NCBI GenBank assembly: GCA_023375785.1
Contig: SZWC01000835.1
Coordinates: 35,056-99,055 of the forward strand
DNA: 64,000 nt
Direction: 5' to 3'
Origin: Penium margaritaceum
Taxonomy: Eukaryota; Streptophyta; Zygnematophyceae; Desmidiales; Peniaceae
Positions 33,131-45,921 of the stretch are shown here, piece after piece. The notes under the pieces are model-generated. The model was not told the origin of the DNA. It made no database searches and worked only from the letters and a program-made list of their open reading frames with translations. The translations under genes were made by a program, and so were the position numbers. How positions within the stretch are numbered: the stretch's first letter is position 1; each line of letters starts with the position of its first letter.

Positions 33131-33348
33131 GGGATTCCAACCACTCAGCGGTTGGATGTTCTGGATGCAGAACTTCAATCTTTAGAGTTCTTTCTCAACC
33201 AGGTCTTGGCAAATCAACAATTACTACTGGCCCAACAGAGTGGGCCTCAAATGCCTGCTCAGTCAGTCAGACACGCATCTGGCGGTCTGTCAGCTGCATC
33301 TATCAGTACCGGATATCAGCAGTAGCAAAAGCAGCAGCATGAGCAGTC

Positions 33349-33388
<40 letters not shown>

Positions 33389-34076
33389 CAGCGGCAACAA
33401 CAAAAACCGTAGCAGCAGCAGTAGCAGCAGTCGCAGCAACAGCAGACACAGTAGCAATAGTAGCAGCAATTGTCTGTCACTCCCTTGCAACATAAAAAAG
33501 AGCAGCATTTGTATGCTCAAAGTCTTATGCGGTTGGTCTCAGCATACTCTTTCGTGTCGCCAGTGTCATTGTTGCAGCCTTATGCACCACCTGTGCGCCA
33601 ACAGCCTGGTTCAGGCTGCACAGCTCTGTCTGTCTTGATTATTCCAACAGGACATCCAGCAAAAGATTTTGAGTCGTCACCTCCACGATACTCGGAAACC
33701 CTCGGGTTTAAGGTGTAGGAATTTCAGTTTCAAAACTGGACTACCGGTGAGGAGTTGTTGCCCTATTTCATGACTGATTATGATGTCACATATGTAGCAC
33801 AACCTGCTGCTGCAGCTTGAGCAGTCCGCGCCCTAGTCCATACATTCAGAGACGAATACATCCTGGATGTTAAACCCTTTGTGGCAGATCTGACTGGACA
33901 GGGTGCGGACCCCCTCTGAGCTTGGCAGCTCGTTTTGACCACCCATTAGTGCATCGGTTAGGCTGATCTTAATGAACACATTCAGGATTTCGATTTCCTT
34001 TGCTAGAGCGATACACAGGTTGCTGATGCATACTGGCACCATACATTACATGCCTACACTTGCTTGGGGATGAAGT
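33130..34076 (+). mobile_element. Ty1/copia element I, left part (gag)
   Basis: Plus-strand gag remains start with a helical stretch (LDAELQSLEFFLNQVLANQQ), then a CAG tract (33335-33475) read as poly-Gln, then the gag core (PAKDFESSPPRYSETLGF, a counterpart of KDFEAPPPRYISEDGF in A) up to 34076. Copia J is inserted there; I resumes at 41293. It is decayed, with more than twelve breaks over the whole element. Confidence 0.75.
33335..33475 (+). repeat. CAG/AGC triplet tract in copia I gag
   Basis: Nearly uninterrupted agcagcagc run with a perfect core of about 35 bp around 33350-33385 and imperfect flanks with caa, cgc and tag interruptions. It encodes Gln in the gag frame and Ser or Ala in the others. 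Sense orientation agrees with the leaders of A, B and J. Confidence 0.85.
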
Positions 34077-34581
34077 GAGAAGCTTCCTTGAAGCTACATG
34101 ACCAATTGCCTACCCACAGTGTGACACCAAGCAGGATACGATAAGGGTTTAATCAGGAGACATACATAGGTGTCAAGTGCTCAACCATGGAAAGAACATG
34201 CAAGGAGAGTTACACAAATGAACCACACGAGCACAAATAATGGCGACAGCACTCGGTCCGCACCGCACACTAGGGTAATGTCTTGCTATGTCTCAGCCAG
34301 TCAAAAAACGGAAACAGTCATAACTCTACGACGGCACATCGAAATCAGTCTTCGTCTCAACGGCTGGGATCATAATTGCAAACACCACAATCCTGTAGCA
34401 AGGATGGTCCAAGTGGTTGTACCCACGTGTAGCCGACCGAGCCCCTCACAGGCTCCTCTCCTCACGGCGATCCTGAATGCCAGCAGAGATCGGCGGCCAT
34501 CGGGCCCACCTCAGGCATTTGTACGTGGATGGACATGAGCTGACAGGTCATAGTTGTCCATGAAGAAACCTACCAAGAACA
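34077..34581 (-). repeat. 3' LTR of copia J (505 bp)
   Basis: It begins TGAGAAGCTTCCTT on + and ends accaagaaca, next to ctcctccatgacc (minus: GGTCATGGAGGAG purine tract). It is homologous along its length to 40785-41292. Confidence 0.9.
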
Positions 34582-34689
34582 CTCCTCCATGACCAAATGG
34601 CGAACACAAGTCCATGCACGGGCACATAGTGAAGTTAGCCACGAATGACACAGAGAGTACATGAAGGCCACAAGCAAAGACCAACACTA

Positions 34690-36110
34690 CTGTACAAGCT
34701 CAGCCTGCATCAAGGATAGGGCAAAGACAGGTAGCACAAACACCCTCATGAAACTTCCGACAACCAAGTGCCTTTGTGAAGAAATCAGTCTTTTGATCGT
34801 TCGTGCCCACCCAGACGACCTCAACCTCAAGCCGCTGGACCAGGTCACGGATGAAGTGGTACTCAACACTGATATCTTTCGTACGTGAGTTAAACACCCT
34901 AGAGTTTTGCACGATGGCATTGGTACTCTGGTTGTCACAGTGCAACACAACAGGAAGAACGGACTGGAAAAGCGTGCAAAGGAGCCAAAAGAGCTAGACG
35001 CTCTCTACGGTGTCAGATCCTAGTGTAACATACTTAGCTTCAGCCAAGCTGCGTACGATGCAACCCTACTTCCTGCTTCGCCATGACACAACGGTGCCAC
35101 CCAGTAGGAAAACATAGCCGGTGCGGCTCTTGCCGTTAGGGATCTAGGCCCAGTCACTATTCGCGCAACCGTCAAGGACGACAGACGGCTGCCGCCGATA
35201 GGTGAGACCGAGATGGGGGGTGGACACAACGTATCGCATGAAGTGCAAAGCGCCATCAAGTGTTAGTTGCCGGGGTGCTTGTAAGAACTGGGCAAGAAGA
35301 TTGACAGCAAAAGCAATGTCAAGCCAGGTTGTGGTGGCCAAGTACATGAGCGAGCTGATGATTAGCAGGTACATGGTCTGATTAACTGGCTCCCCCAGAG
35401 CAGCTAAATTGTCCACCTTGAGGGCCTTTTTTCCTTCAGGGGTGATGGGGGTGGAGGCGCTATGCACAGTGGAGAGCAAATCAACAAACCGCTCTCCCAC
35501 AGCCAATGCGTACCATGCCTGATGTACGGTCAGGCTGTGCCGACACGGTCACGCATGATCTCCATGCCATGGAAGACGGATGCAAGCCCCATGTCCTTCA
35601 CCTTGTACGTGGATTGCAGTATAGCCTTTGCCGCCTGCACGGCTTCCAGTTCCAAAAATGCAATGAGGAGGTCATCCATATAGATGAGGATTGCAATAAG
35701 AGGAGTAGGGGTTTGTGTCACAAAGATCGAGGGGTGAGCGTTACTATAGACGTAGCCTACATGCTGTAGCATGCCAGCGATCTCATGATTCTAGCACTTG
35801 GGAGATTGTTTTTGGCTATACAAGGCCTTTCGCATCTGACACACCTGGCCTCTGCCATCCGCAAAGCCAGGTTGCTGACTTCCATTTGGTGCAACTCCCA
35901 GTCATGCTATTCATTCACGTCAAGGAGAGCTCGCACCGTGGTCATTTACCCCACAGGGGTAAGTGTGTCTGTGTAGTCCACACCCTCAAATTTTCCAGAA
36001 GCCTTTCGCCGCTATGTAGGCCTTGTAGTGGTCCACTGAGCCGTCCTGCTTCAGCTTCTTGCGTAGGAACCACTTTGCCTGCACGGCCTTGTGGCCAAGC
36101 AGCAAGTCGA
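34690..36110 (-). pseudogene. copia J RNase H and RT remains
   Basis: RNase H: LHCDNQSTNAIVQNS, RTKDISVEYHFIRDLVQR. RT: AILIYMDDLLIAFLELEAVQ with a YMDD-type box near 35680, YKVKDMGLASVFHGMEIM, and LTLDGALHFMRYVVSTPHLG. Same order as A. Confidence 0.88.
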
Positions 36111-38240
36111 CAAGCTCAAGGAAGTTGTGATCAGCCAGAGAGCAAGGTCTTCTTGACAAGCAGCCCGCCAGAGGTCAACATTAGGGCCAGCCAGGGCTTG
36201 TCAGAGCGTGCTCGGGTCCTGGTCAGATGAGCTCGAGCCCTCTGTAACAAGGGCCGATGCAACAGATGAGGAGACAATAGTGATTGTGGCTGTCGCCAAA
36301 TCAACAGTGCATGCATGCTCACAAGCGATGAGGTCGCGACCAGTCAGGCAACCCGGGTGGATCTCCTCGAGGCCCTTGGCACTAAGGCCGAGGGCCCTCA
36401 TACTAGGATCACCGGTGTGCACGTTGCGGGAAGATTGGAGGCGCAAGCGACCACCAGGTGCATGGGAGTACGTGTTGGAGTTCGGCTGGGCTGGAGAGCC
36501 AGACAGAGAGGTGGTAGTAGGTGAAGAAGGGACAGTCGTGTGATCGGGTGAGGCAGGTGGTGGTGAGGATGGGGCAGCTAGCTGGCCAGGGAAAACAGGT
36601 GCCGCTGAGGATGGAGCTGGCTGGTCAGGTACGGCAGGTGCTGGAGAGGGTCCGCCAGTAGAGACAAGGGGAGGCAGAGCAGAAGTGGGGTCAGTGGCAA
36701 CCGGCAGCACCGGTAAGGGATCCGAGGCAGGGGTCTGTGAGGGACTGAAGGCCACAATAGCCGGGTCAGAGAGGGGTCCCAGATCTCAGGGAGGAACATC
36801 TGAGGCCTCTCCTCCACCATCCAAGAGTCGGGACAGTGTGAGCCATGAGGGGGAGGAAGGGCCAGCATGCGGGCGAGGAGGAAAAAACACAGGCTCTCAA
36901 AGAACATGGCGTCACAAGACTCGACAATGCGAAGACGGGCTGGGTCCTAGAACCGCCAGGCCTTGGAGCTGGGAGTAATCCCCACAAAGGTGCAGAGTCG
37001 GCCACGAGGAAAGACCTTGGAGCCCTGCTACTTTGGGGTGAACAAGACGCAAGCGAGGGAATCCCAAATACGTGCAAGGCATAGGTCATCACGGTGAACG
37101 TACTGTAGCTCATACGGTGTGGTGTGATGAGGGAGGAGACCACGCGGGACGCGATTCCACACCCCGGTCATGCAGGCGAAGCCCTCAAAAGCAAATGTCT
37201 CAGGGAGACCACTATTGTCCTACATCGCACGATTTGCATCCTCCATGGTGCGGTTCCACCACTCAGAGATACCGTTCTGCTGGAGGGTGGCAGGAGCAGA
37301 GTAATGGTGATCAGCCCCACGCTCTGTGAGCCAGCGTTGGAGCTAACTCATGAACTCCCCCCCACGGTCGGAGCAAAAGACCTCGAGGATCTGACGCGGC
37401 TGATGCTCAACCATGGCCACCAAACGCTAGACAATGGGAAAGGTGTCACTCTTCTGACAGAGACTGTACATCCATTGCATATGGGTGATGTCATCTGTCA
37501 GTGTCAAAACGTTCCGACCAAGGTCGTCCTAGAACTTGGTGAAAAAGGGGCCGAGAAAGTCTGAGTGGACAAACTGAAGGGGCCAAGTGGACTTTGGAGT
37601 GGAGTTCAGGAAGGGACAGTGGTGCACCTTGCCTTTCGTGCATGCGAGACATTCATTTTTGGACAGCGTCATAAAGGAGGCCACATAAAGACTGAGCGGG
37701 GGAGTGTCACGCACAAGGTGCTCAACCGCGTCAAGGTGAACATGACAGATTCGACGGTGAAGGAGGTGGTGATGGTCAGGGAACAAGGTGCCCGTGACAA
37801 AGACGCGTACGGCAGGGCCAGGTGGCGGGGGGGACGCGGGAAAACAGTCGTTGGTGACGTGATAGAGATTTTGGCGGAGCTCACCATGTAGGACAACCTC
37901 ACCGAAGGCTTGGACAAAGATGGAGGCATCATCGCCAACGTGGGTGACACCCAGGCCCACGCGGGTGAAGGCACAGACAGGGAGCAGGCTAAGTTCAAGA
38001 TCAAGCATGAACGCAACATCGGAGACATACAAAGGACCAGAAATACCTAGGAACTGGACTGCACCGACGCCGCAAACAGGCACCTCCTGGCCAGCTGCAG
38101 TCCGAACGGAGCGTTCGGGCCCGACAGGACCAAAAACAAGGAACATATCACAATGGAAGGTCATGTGGTGGGTGGCGTCAGAATCAACGATCCATGAGCC
38201 ATCAGCATTCCTGGTGGACGTGGTGATGGAACAGTGGATG
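36111..38240 (-). pseudogene. copia J linker, integrase, GAG-pre-integrase and protease remains
   Basis: Pro/Ser-rich linker with SMRALGLSAKGLEEIHPGCL (36201-36755). Integrase region (36880-37560). GAG-pre-integrase with HHLLHRRICHVHLDAVEHLV and CLACTKGKVHHC (37529-38164 frame). The protease motif sits at about 38190 (SWIVDSDATHHM-like). It is homologous to A's 2264-3960. Confidence 0.85.
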
Positions 38241-39780
38241 ACAGAATACGACTCAAATGGGACGTCACTCGATCATTGAGCTTCCTCAACATGCAAGAAG
38301 CGATGATGCCAGTCATCCAGCCATGCCAGCTCATCAAGACCATCAAGAAATGGAGAATCCATACCACTCAGAGCCAAACAGTCATCACCACACAACTCCC
38401 TCGACACGAAACCAGCAGTGAACATAGTCGGCTCAGTCTGCACATGCATACCTCCCTGAATTGTGCAGATGATCTGCTCGAGCTCTGCGAGGTGCCGGGC
38501 CACGTCGTCAGGAGGGATCGTGGGGGCCGTGGTGGGGGATGCAGTAGCCACCTTCCCGGAGGAAGACTCAAGGACTGAGGAGGCGCCAGACGAGGAGGTA
38601 GAGCGAGCATCGTAAGCCTGGCAGATCCTGCACCTCACGTGCGACCAATTGATGGGGCAACCCGTCAGGCGAGTGCAATCGGTGCAGCGATGGGCACCGC
38701 CGCAGTTGTAGCGGCTACTGCCACCGATGCCCCCTCCTACAGTCCTTGTCCCCTGTTCCCCTCATTTAACCGTTGTCACGCCCCTTGTCCTTTGTTCCCT
38801 GTGCGGCCGCTGTAGTCGCCAGGGTGGAGGATGTAGTAGGCACATTTGGGGTCTAAGAAGCAATGGAGGAATTGGCTGCCACCGCGGCCAAGCCGGTCAG
38901 TCACTCACGATGGTTACGGGCCGCCTCAACCGCCCCTGTCTGCTTGAGTTAGATGCATTGAGCCCCTTGAAGAAGGGTGTGGCAATGCGACCGACGCTCA
39001 AGCAGGCACTGACGGTAGATCGTGAACATGGCCGCGTAGCACTTAGTGACACCCAGCATGATGGTGGTCAATGCGCGAAGCTGAGTGGGTTCGAGTGTCC
39101 CCAGCCAATTGTAGAGGCGCATGACTCAGTGCCAGTACTCTATAAGAGACTCTGACTCACTCTAACAGAGTGAGTTGAAGTCTGCGACACTCTGTGCATG
39201 GGTGGCCTCTGTCTCAGCAAGGTCAGTGCCAGGTCCTAAGCACCGTAGGGGTTTGTACCTGTACCGCTAAAGTAGTCACCGACCAAGGTTACGTAGTCCA
39301 AGACCGAGTCCTCAGCCACAGTCATGGTCAGGCCGTGCACGGCACGATGGACCATCGCACACCGACGGGAGTCATTAGTCTGGTACCGGCTGTGATAGTA
39401 CGACCAGACCCCCTTCACCATCGTCCACAGAACAAAACGCATGCACCATGCATCGAAGCCAACTGCTGGTGAGTATTGTGGAGGTGGGATGTCGAACTCC
39501 TTGGGTGGCTTCCCAGTGGGTAGAGCTACCTGAGAAGCCACATGTGTGCACGCCCTGACCCTACCTATGACTCTTGTAATCCGCTACGACGCCTCCGGGA
39601 CGTCACCTGGGTTGACAGGACCGCGAGCGACCACTCCTCACTCAACTACACTGTATTTCTACTGCTCATTGTTGTCGTCGTCATCGTCCGAGTCCTCACT
39701 AAGGGACTTGTCCGCAGAATCATCTTCGGCTGCCACGCGCTCCATGCACGGCATGCCTCCACGTGACTGGCAATGCGCCT
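38241..39780 (-). pseudogene. copia J gag remains
   Basis: Zinc-knuckle remnant YNCGGAHRCTDC near 38665-38715; gag core PPKEFDIPPPQYSPAVGF and YYHSRYQTNDSRRC (39236-39541); coiled coil LLEMQQDFELLSEQLITLEI (39780-39850). These correspond to the gag of A and B. Confidence 0.82.
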
Positions 39781-40039
39781 GGGGTCGTGGGATCTCCAGA
39801 GTGATGAGCTGCTCTGAAAGAAGTTCAAAATCCTGCTGCATCTCTAGCAGGCTCAAACGGGCACTGCTTTGCTTGTCACGTAGCTCAGTGATCACACGAG
39901 TGTGTGGACTAGCCACACGACTGCAACTCCCTGTGGCCATGGCGCCAGGTCCAACGGCGCAGGAGACCAAGTCCTTCACTGGCCTCCCCTGCCCCCTCAA
40001 GATGAGAGGCCTTGGGTGGCATGGTTGCTCACTACGGCA

Positions 40040-40340
40040 CTTGCTACCTGCACTGCTAAATGCTGCTGCAGCTGCTACCGCCATTACCTTCTGCTGCTGC
40101 TACTGCTGTATGTGCTACTGTCCACTACTACTGCCGTTGCCGTCCCCTATAGCAATTGCCACCGCCGCTGCCGTTTGCTGCTGCTGTCGCTGCCATCCAC
40201 TGTTATTGCTGCTACTACCGCCACAAATACCCTTGTGACTATGGCCGCTGCTTCCACTGCAATCGCCAAGGCTGATGCAGCCTCCACCGCCTTTGCTGTG
40301 ACTATGGCAGCCGCCGCTCACAGCCGCCAAAGCTCGCAGG
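40040..40340 (-). repeat. CAG/GCN triplet-rich leader of copia J
   Basis: On + the stretch is ctgctgcagctgctaccgcc-like with many gct/gcc/act triplets, that is CAG/GGC in the element's sense. It is more eroded than in A, in keeping with J's age. It lies in the non-coding interval between gag and the primer site (39850-40772), which otherwise shows nothing recognisable. Confidence 0.75.
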
Positions 40341-40772
40341 TGCCAAGTGCGTGCAGCGCGCACTGCACTACATGCACATGTCACGCGTCTGTGCGCTGGG
40401 CCCACCCCACATCGGCAGGAGGCGGACGCCTCGGCCACCGCCTGATGGCCGCTGCCCGCCAGCCGCTACCTTTAACCGGCCACTACACGCTGGCCACTGC
40501 CCGTTGCCCGCCACATGCCAAAACATCGCTTCTTGATGTCCACTAGCAGCAGCGCGAATGCAGCTACGCGCCACAATAGGGTGGCGGGTACGGCTTGCTA
40601 GGTGGCAGTCTGAGTCGCGCCCCTCAGCTACTCCCGCTGTTGTCGCTCTCGCAAACGCTATTGTTACTGTTGTTGCAGGCATCGACGTTACCTTGTGACG
40701 TGATGGGTGATGGATCCTCCGAGGAACGATGATGTATCCCTGCTGTACAGTCAAGCGAGAGTTTTCTTGCAT

Positions 40773-40784
40773 GCTCTGATATCA
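40773..40784 (-). promoter_or_regulatory. primer-binding site of copia J (degraded)
   Basis: The minus strand reads TGATATCAGAGC, one mismatch from TGGTATCAGAGC, directly next to the 5' LTR. Confidence 0.8.
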
Positions 40785-41292
40785 TGAGAAGCTTCCTGGT
40801 AGCAACCTGACCAAATGCCTACCCACTGTGTGTGACACTAAGCAGGAAACGGCAAGGGTTTTGTTAGGAGATGTACACAGGCGTCAAGTGCTCGACAATG
40901 GGAATCACGTGCAAAGAGAGTTACAGAAATGAACCACACGAGCACAAATAGTGGCGACCACACTTGGTTCGCACCACACATTAGGGTAGCGTTAAGCTGT
41001 GTCTCAGCCAGTCAGAACACATAATCCGTCATAACTCTATGACTGCACATCAGAAAAAGTCGTCGTTTGAACGACTGGGATCGTAACAGCAAACACCACA
41101 ATCTTGGAGAAAGTATGGTTCACAAGGCTATATTCCCGTGCAGGCCACTTAGCTCCTCATGGGCTCCTCTCCTCAAGGCGACGCCAAATGCCAGCAGAGA
41201 TCGGCAGCCGTCGGGCCCACCTCAGGTATCTGCACGTGGATGGACATGAGCCAACAGGTCACAGTAGTCCGTGAAGACACCCACCAACAACA
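40785..41292 (-). repeat. 5' LTR of copia J (508 bp)
   Basis: TGAGAAGCTTCCTG on + to accaacaaca; homologous to 34077-34581 and flanked by tgcag. Confidence 0.9.
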
Positions 41293-42159
41293 TGCAGATG
41301 CCACCCCAGTATTCAGCTCCGGCTACGATCATGCTAGGAGCCCACGAAAAATACTCGGATTTTTCTAGTACTTTGGCCCCACGGAGCTCATGTGCATGGA
41401 GGATAATAGCACCCTCCTTCCCTGGGTCCGGCACTACCATGTGCGTGTGGCAAGACAGTATCTTCCGGCCATGGGACACGTTGTAGCCAGTTTCCTCACT
41501 CCATCAGTTTCAGCATCATCCATCAGCTCCATTCACCCTTTCTCACCACTGAGTACTGCCTCCTCATCTCCTCCATTGAGTGCTAGCACAGCGGTGGCTG
41601 TGGAAAATGGAAGGAAGGGGAAAGGGAATAAAAGGGGTAAGGCGACCCAGGGGGTCCTCAGGAGCAACCGGTGGAGTTCTTCCTTGGTACAACAATGGTG
41701 GCGACCACAAATGGCAAGCTTGCCCTCGTGATTACGACTTTGCCAAGATTGGGCGTGCGATACACGATGCCTGGTGGGCTTGTGTGAGTCGCCGCGGTGC
41801 CGGCTAGTGTCAGACAGGCGAACGTGGCTACAGCTTCTACGCCTGGAAGAGGGCTTCTTGATGCCCGCATTACAGAGTTGGAGCGTACCCTCACCTCCTC
41901 CTTTTGCAGCAACACGGACTCGACCACTAAGCGAGGTGCGAGTTGAAAACACAGTGCCGAGGAGCTCACCACTCGCACTGTAGACAGATTGTCTCGGATG
42001 TTTCGTGACAATGCTGTGACATTCTCTATGCATGACCGTGTTCTCTGTGATGTGCCGTCGTGGATTGAGTCGGTTGCTGGTCATGCATCTACTAACCCAA
42101 CAGAGCCACCACTTCCCTCACCTTATTCACTCACTTTCTACTTTGTGTTCCCGATGGAG

Positions 42160-43440
42160 AAGGTTCCGGATTGTAGCTGGGTCATCAACTCAGGTGCCAC
42201 CCATCACATGTGCTATCGTCGTGGTGATTTCTTTTTGCTTGGTCTACTTGAATCAGTTCACTATGTGCGCACAGGGTCTGGTCAAAAATTGCATGTGCAT
42301 GGTGTTGGGACCGGTCAGTTTGGGCTAGCCCTGTCAATTTCTTTAATGTGCTGTATTGTCCTAATCTGCAGCTCATTCTTTTGTCCTTCCCCACATGGCA
42401 CCGCCTTGGACTTGCAGTCAAGCATGGTACTGGTGTTTCCACTGTCAGTGTTCGCTCCACCAGCAGTGTTGTGCTTCATGGTGTTGCTTTTGGTAGTCTG
42501 TGTCACATTCTTCATCATGCCCCTGCGTCCACGTCACCACCTGGTCGTGTCTATGTGATTGGCACCTTGTCTGCTTTGCATCAACGTTTGCTAAACCATT
42601 GTCTTTGTCATGTGCACTCTGTAACTGTTGAGTCGCTTGTGTGTGTTGAACCCGCCATCAGCCTTGACCCAGTCTCTTTTGAACTTCGGGCTCAAATTGA
42701 TTGGTCATCCTGTCTCCAAGGCAAAATTCACCATTTCACGTACCCACCTTCCTCCACCATGAACTCCCAACCGCTGGAACTTGTGCATGCCGACCTCGTG
42801 GGGCCCTTGTCCACTGAGTCCCAAGCTCGGGAAGGACTTTATGTCCTCACTCTGGCTGATGATTTCTCATTATTGGTGGGTGTTTTGTCTGCATCGCAAA
42901 AGCAACATGGCACCTTTCATCAGGTTCTGGTTGGTTCTGGCTGAACGCCAGACCAATCAATGTGCGGAACGCTTTCGGTCTAATCGTTGAGGAGAGTTCA
43001 TGGATCCCGCTGCTCAGTTTCTTGAGGAGCAATGTTTGACTCGTGTTCTCTCTGCTCCCTACACGACACAACAGAACAACGTCTTTGGAAATTTGGAACC
43101 ACACAATGATGGATGTCGTGTGGTCCATGCGCATCGAGTCTGGTTTGTCATGGCCCAGACAGTGGTGTCTGGGCCATGACATGGGTGTGGAATCGCGTGC
43201 CTCTTGGCCCGCTTCCCCGTCATCGTGACTTCCTACGAGCGTTGGTTTGGCCATCATGCAGACCTTCATTGAGCACGAGTCTAGGACTGTCTCACTTTTG
43301 ATTCGGACCCTGACCCTCAGCAAGGGAGCAAACTCTCTCCACGTGGTCAGTTGTGTCTGTTTCTAGGGGTAACTCTGTGGTCAAAGGGTTGGCAATTTTG
43401 GCATCCCCATCACCACCACATCGTTGAGTCTTACACATAG
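42160..43440 (+). pseudogene. copia I protease, GAG-pre-integrase and integrase remains
   Basis: VINSGATHHMCYRRGDFF, VRTGSGQKLHVHGVG, LHQRLLNHCLCHVHSVTVES, LELVHADLVGPLS, YVLTLADDFS, FRSNR and WAMTWVWNRVPLGPLPRH are recognisable counterparts of A's integrase region. Decayed. Confidence 0.82.
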
Positions 43441-43445
43441 TATGT

Positions 43446-43889
43446 GGTGAGGCTGGGTGTCGTTGAAATTTGTCGTTGGACGCTATCGGACAGTTCGTGG
43501 TGCATTTTGTTGAAGGACATGGGGAGTCCATGAATGGCCGACCGCCTAGCACTCATCATCATTGCCGGTCAGGAGACTGGCGCAGCCGGTCAGATCCGGA
43601 GCGTCTCTTCCCAAACGCGGACGCATGTCGAGGTTCCAACTATCTTTATTCGCACGTGATTGGTGGAGACGGGGTTTGTTGGGCCGATTCCATTCAGTTA
43701 TTCGTGTTCTGCGTGGGGCCCGCTAGGATTGTTGGAGAAGGAAAGTTTTGAATTTATCCGGACGGATCCACATGGAGTGCCAAGCGACGCAACCTAGGCT
43801 AAAACCACGCGGACAGGAAGTTGCGGTCATCACTGAAATCGATCGTTGAGGAGCCCAACGACCGATTTCAACGACATCCAGCCTCACCC
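43446..43889. mobile_element. MITE-like element in copia I (~444 bp)
   Basis: The left end (43446-43479) and the right end (43889-43856, minus strand) form a 34-bp inverted repeat with about three mismatches, starting GGTGAGGCTGG. Copia I similarity stops just left of it and resumes just right of it, so it is an insertion. The interior has no protein similarity. I could not settle the target duplication, so the superfamily is open. Confidence 0.65.
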
Positions 43890-45640
43890 ATGATCTACAC
43901 CAGATTCAGTCCTTCAACCCTCACTCGGATCTGTGCCCTTGCTCTCGACGTATGGAGGAGGGATTTTTGTGTGCGTTATCCTGTCGGGCCAAGCACATCT
44001 GACCATCCTGTCACTGTTTCCCTTGTGTTGCTTGTGTCCCCTTTGGTCGCTGATGTACCTTCTGTGCCTCTTCTGGCCCCCACTAGCTCTCCCCCTTTCG
44101 TTACCGTACCAGTGGCTCCCTCTTCTATTCCTCCTGTGGTACCCTCTGATGTTCCCCCTCTGTCATCGGCTGCACGCACCACCTTGCCGGCTGTTGCCTC
44201 TCCCATCTCTATTCCACCAGAGTTGGCTGTTGATCCAACTTTTCTTCTTACTGGCCTGTCCCTCGCTGCATCCTTTGGATCTCCCCCTACCTCTCCACCT
44301 ATGTGCCTAGCTGTAGCCCCCTTTGCATTCCATGCAAGTCCTCATGACCAAGGGGTTGTGCTGTCATGTGCCTCCTCTGTGTCTGAGTCGGCCGTATCTA
44401 CCCATGCATACTCTCGTGAGGAGGGTGGTCGTCTTCTTCCGCAACCACCCACAGTGCAATGCCATGCCGTGAGTCCACGCCGGCCAAGATGCATAGCACC
44501 TGTGCGCCTGGTGGTGAATGGAGATCCAAGCACAAAGGTTCTGGGCTTGGTTGTTCGGTCGGAACCTGAAATTGCGGTCTTGCCAAACACCCAGTCAGGA
44601 TATGGGCAGCTGCAACGTGAGAATCTTTGTGCTCACAATGCAGTAAATGTTTAGTCATTGCAAAAGATCACGGCTGATACACGGGCGCACACCTTGCGTA
44701 TGCCCAAGGAGATCCTTTCAGACCTTGCCTCTTTGATCCAGGCCTGCTCACGACCTGACTCCGAGTGACGGGAGATTGCCATGAAGGAGGAAATAGATGC
44801 CTTGATTGAGCACAGAGTGTTCGAGGTCGTCAATCTCCCTCCCAGGCAAAAGAATTCAAAGCTGGATGGATCTATCATGTAAAGATAAAGCTTGACAGCT
44901 CTACTGAATGCTACCAAGCTTGACTCATAGCAAAATGATACTCACAAGTTGAGGGCGTGGATTTTGATGCCACATTCATCCCAGTTGGCCGGATGGACAC
45001 GGCACAAGCTCTTCTAGGGCTCGCTGCGCAGCACAATGGGAACGTCCATCAATTTGACGTAAACAATGCTTTCCTCCATGGTCGGTCAGACAATGAGTTT
45101 TACATGGTCCGCCTGGTTTCGAGGATGACACGGGTAGTGTGTAGCGTCTTTGCAAGGCCCTGTACGTCCTATAAACATGATCAAGATGTTGGAACAGTGA
45201 GATTTGCTTGACATCGAAGCGTGGGAGGTACAGGAGGAGCGATGTTGATCCCTCGCTCTTCCTAAGTGATGTGTCAAAACCCTTTGTGGCTATCCTGATG
45301 TATGTCGATGACCTTCTGGTTATGTCGGGAGACATGGCGGCAATGCAAAAGGTCAAAGACCTGTTACAGGCCACATACAAAATGAAAGACCTTGGGGAGG
45401 TTCAAGTTTTATGGGGCAGGGGCATGGATATTGCTCGCAATTGAGAGCATGGACTTCTGCACGTCCACCAAGGCAGATACACACAAACCTTGGGGGATCG
45501 ATTTGCTGATCTCTTGACATCCACAACCTCAGCATCCACCCCCATGACGCCCGATGGACAGAAACTCATGAAACCAGTTGACACAGTCAGCATGGGGGAG
45601 CGCATTGAGTCGACTTTCTGTTCCACATTCACTTGCATTT
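43890..45640 (+). pseudogene. copia I linker and RT remains
   Basis: Pro/Ser/Thr-rich linker (43930-44450) with GDPSTKVLGLVVRSEPE (44515-44570). RT blocks [44 protein letters not shown] (YVDD near 45300), YKMKDLGEVQV and GDRFADLLTSTTSASTPMT. Confidence 0.85.
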
Positions 45641-45921
45641 GGTGCCCATGTCGTTTGTGTGTGCATGAACACGTGTGCCACGGGGTCATGGGAGAGCATT
45701 ATTTTGTATGCACACACAGCTACTGCATCAACCCGTCAGTGGGACCAGGCTAGCGAGATCGAGTGGAACTCTCTAGCCCATTGCCGGCCGAAGGGTGACC
45801 TTGCAAGGTTCTAAAACCGTCACCTCTAGTCTCAAACGCCATTGATTTCCATGGCGTCACCTTGCAAGAATAATCTAATGACTACCCGTGTTACAGCAAT
45901 TGTTTGAAAGGAAATTCATTA
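45641..45921. other. spacer, with a motif shared with 49590-49653
   Basis: No coding similarity. 45754-45794 (gagatcgagtggaactctctag...ggccgaagg) resembles 49590-49653 in direct orientation. The sequence turns AT-richer after about 45840. Confidence 0.4.

Larger units (their letters stand above)
34077..41292 (-). mobile_element. Ty1/copia LTR retrotransposon J, full-length, old
   Basis: Both LTRs are present (34077-34581 and 40785-41292), with a primer-binding site, leader, gag, protease, integrase, RT and RNase H on the minus strand. Flanks tgaag (34072-34076) and tgcag (41293-41297) differ at one base, an aged 5-bp duplication. The LTRs differ at roughly 15% of sites by eye, so J is much older than A or B. 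It is inserted in the gag of copia I. About fifteen breaks. Confidence 0.9.
41293..45640 (+). mobile_element. Ty1/copia element I, right part
   Basis: It continues I after J: gag tail (41300-42000), protease (INSGATHHMCYRR, about 42180-42220), GAG-pre-integrase and integrase (42540-43440), a MITE-like insertion (43446-43889), linker (43890-44650), RT (44780-45640). Similarity stops near 45640 in RT; RNase H and 3' LTR are missing. A perfect 15-bp-stem hairpin lies at 43147-43180. Confidence 0.82.

Noticed and set aside
33290-33520. poly-Leu minus-strand frame
   Set aside because: Antisense of the CAG tract in copia I gag.
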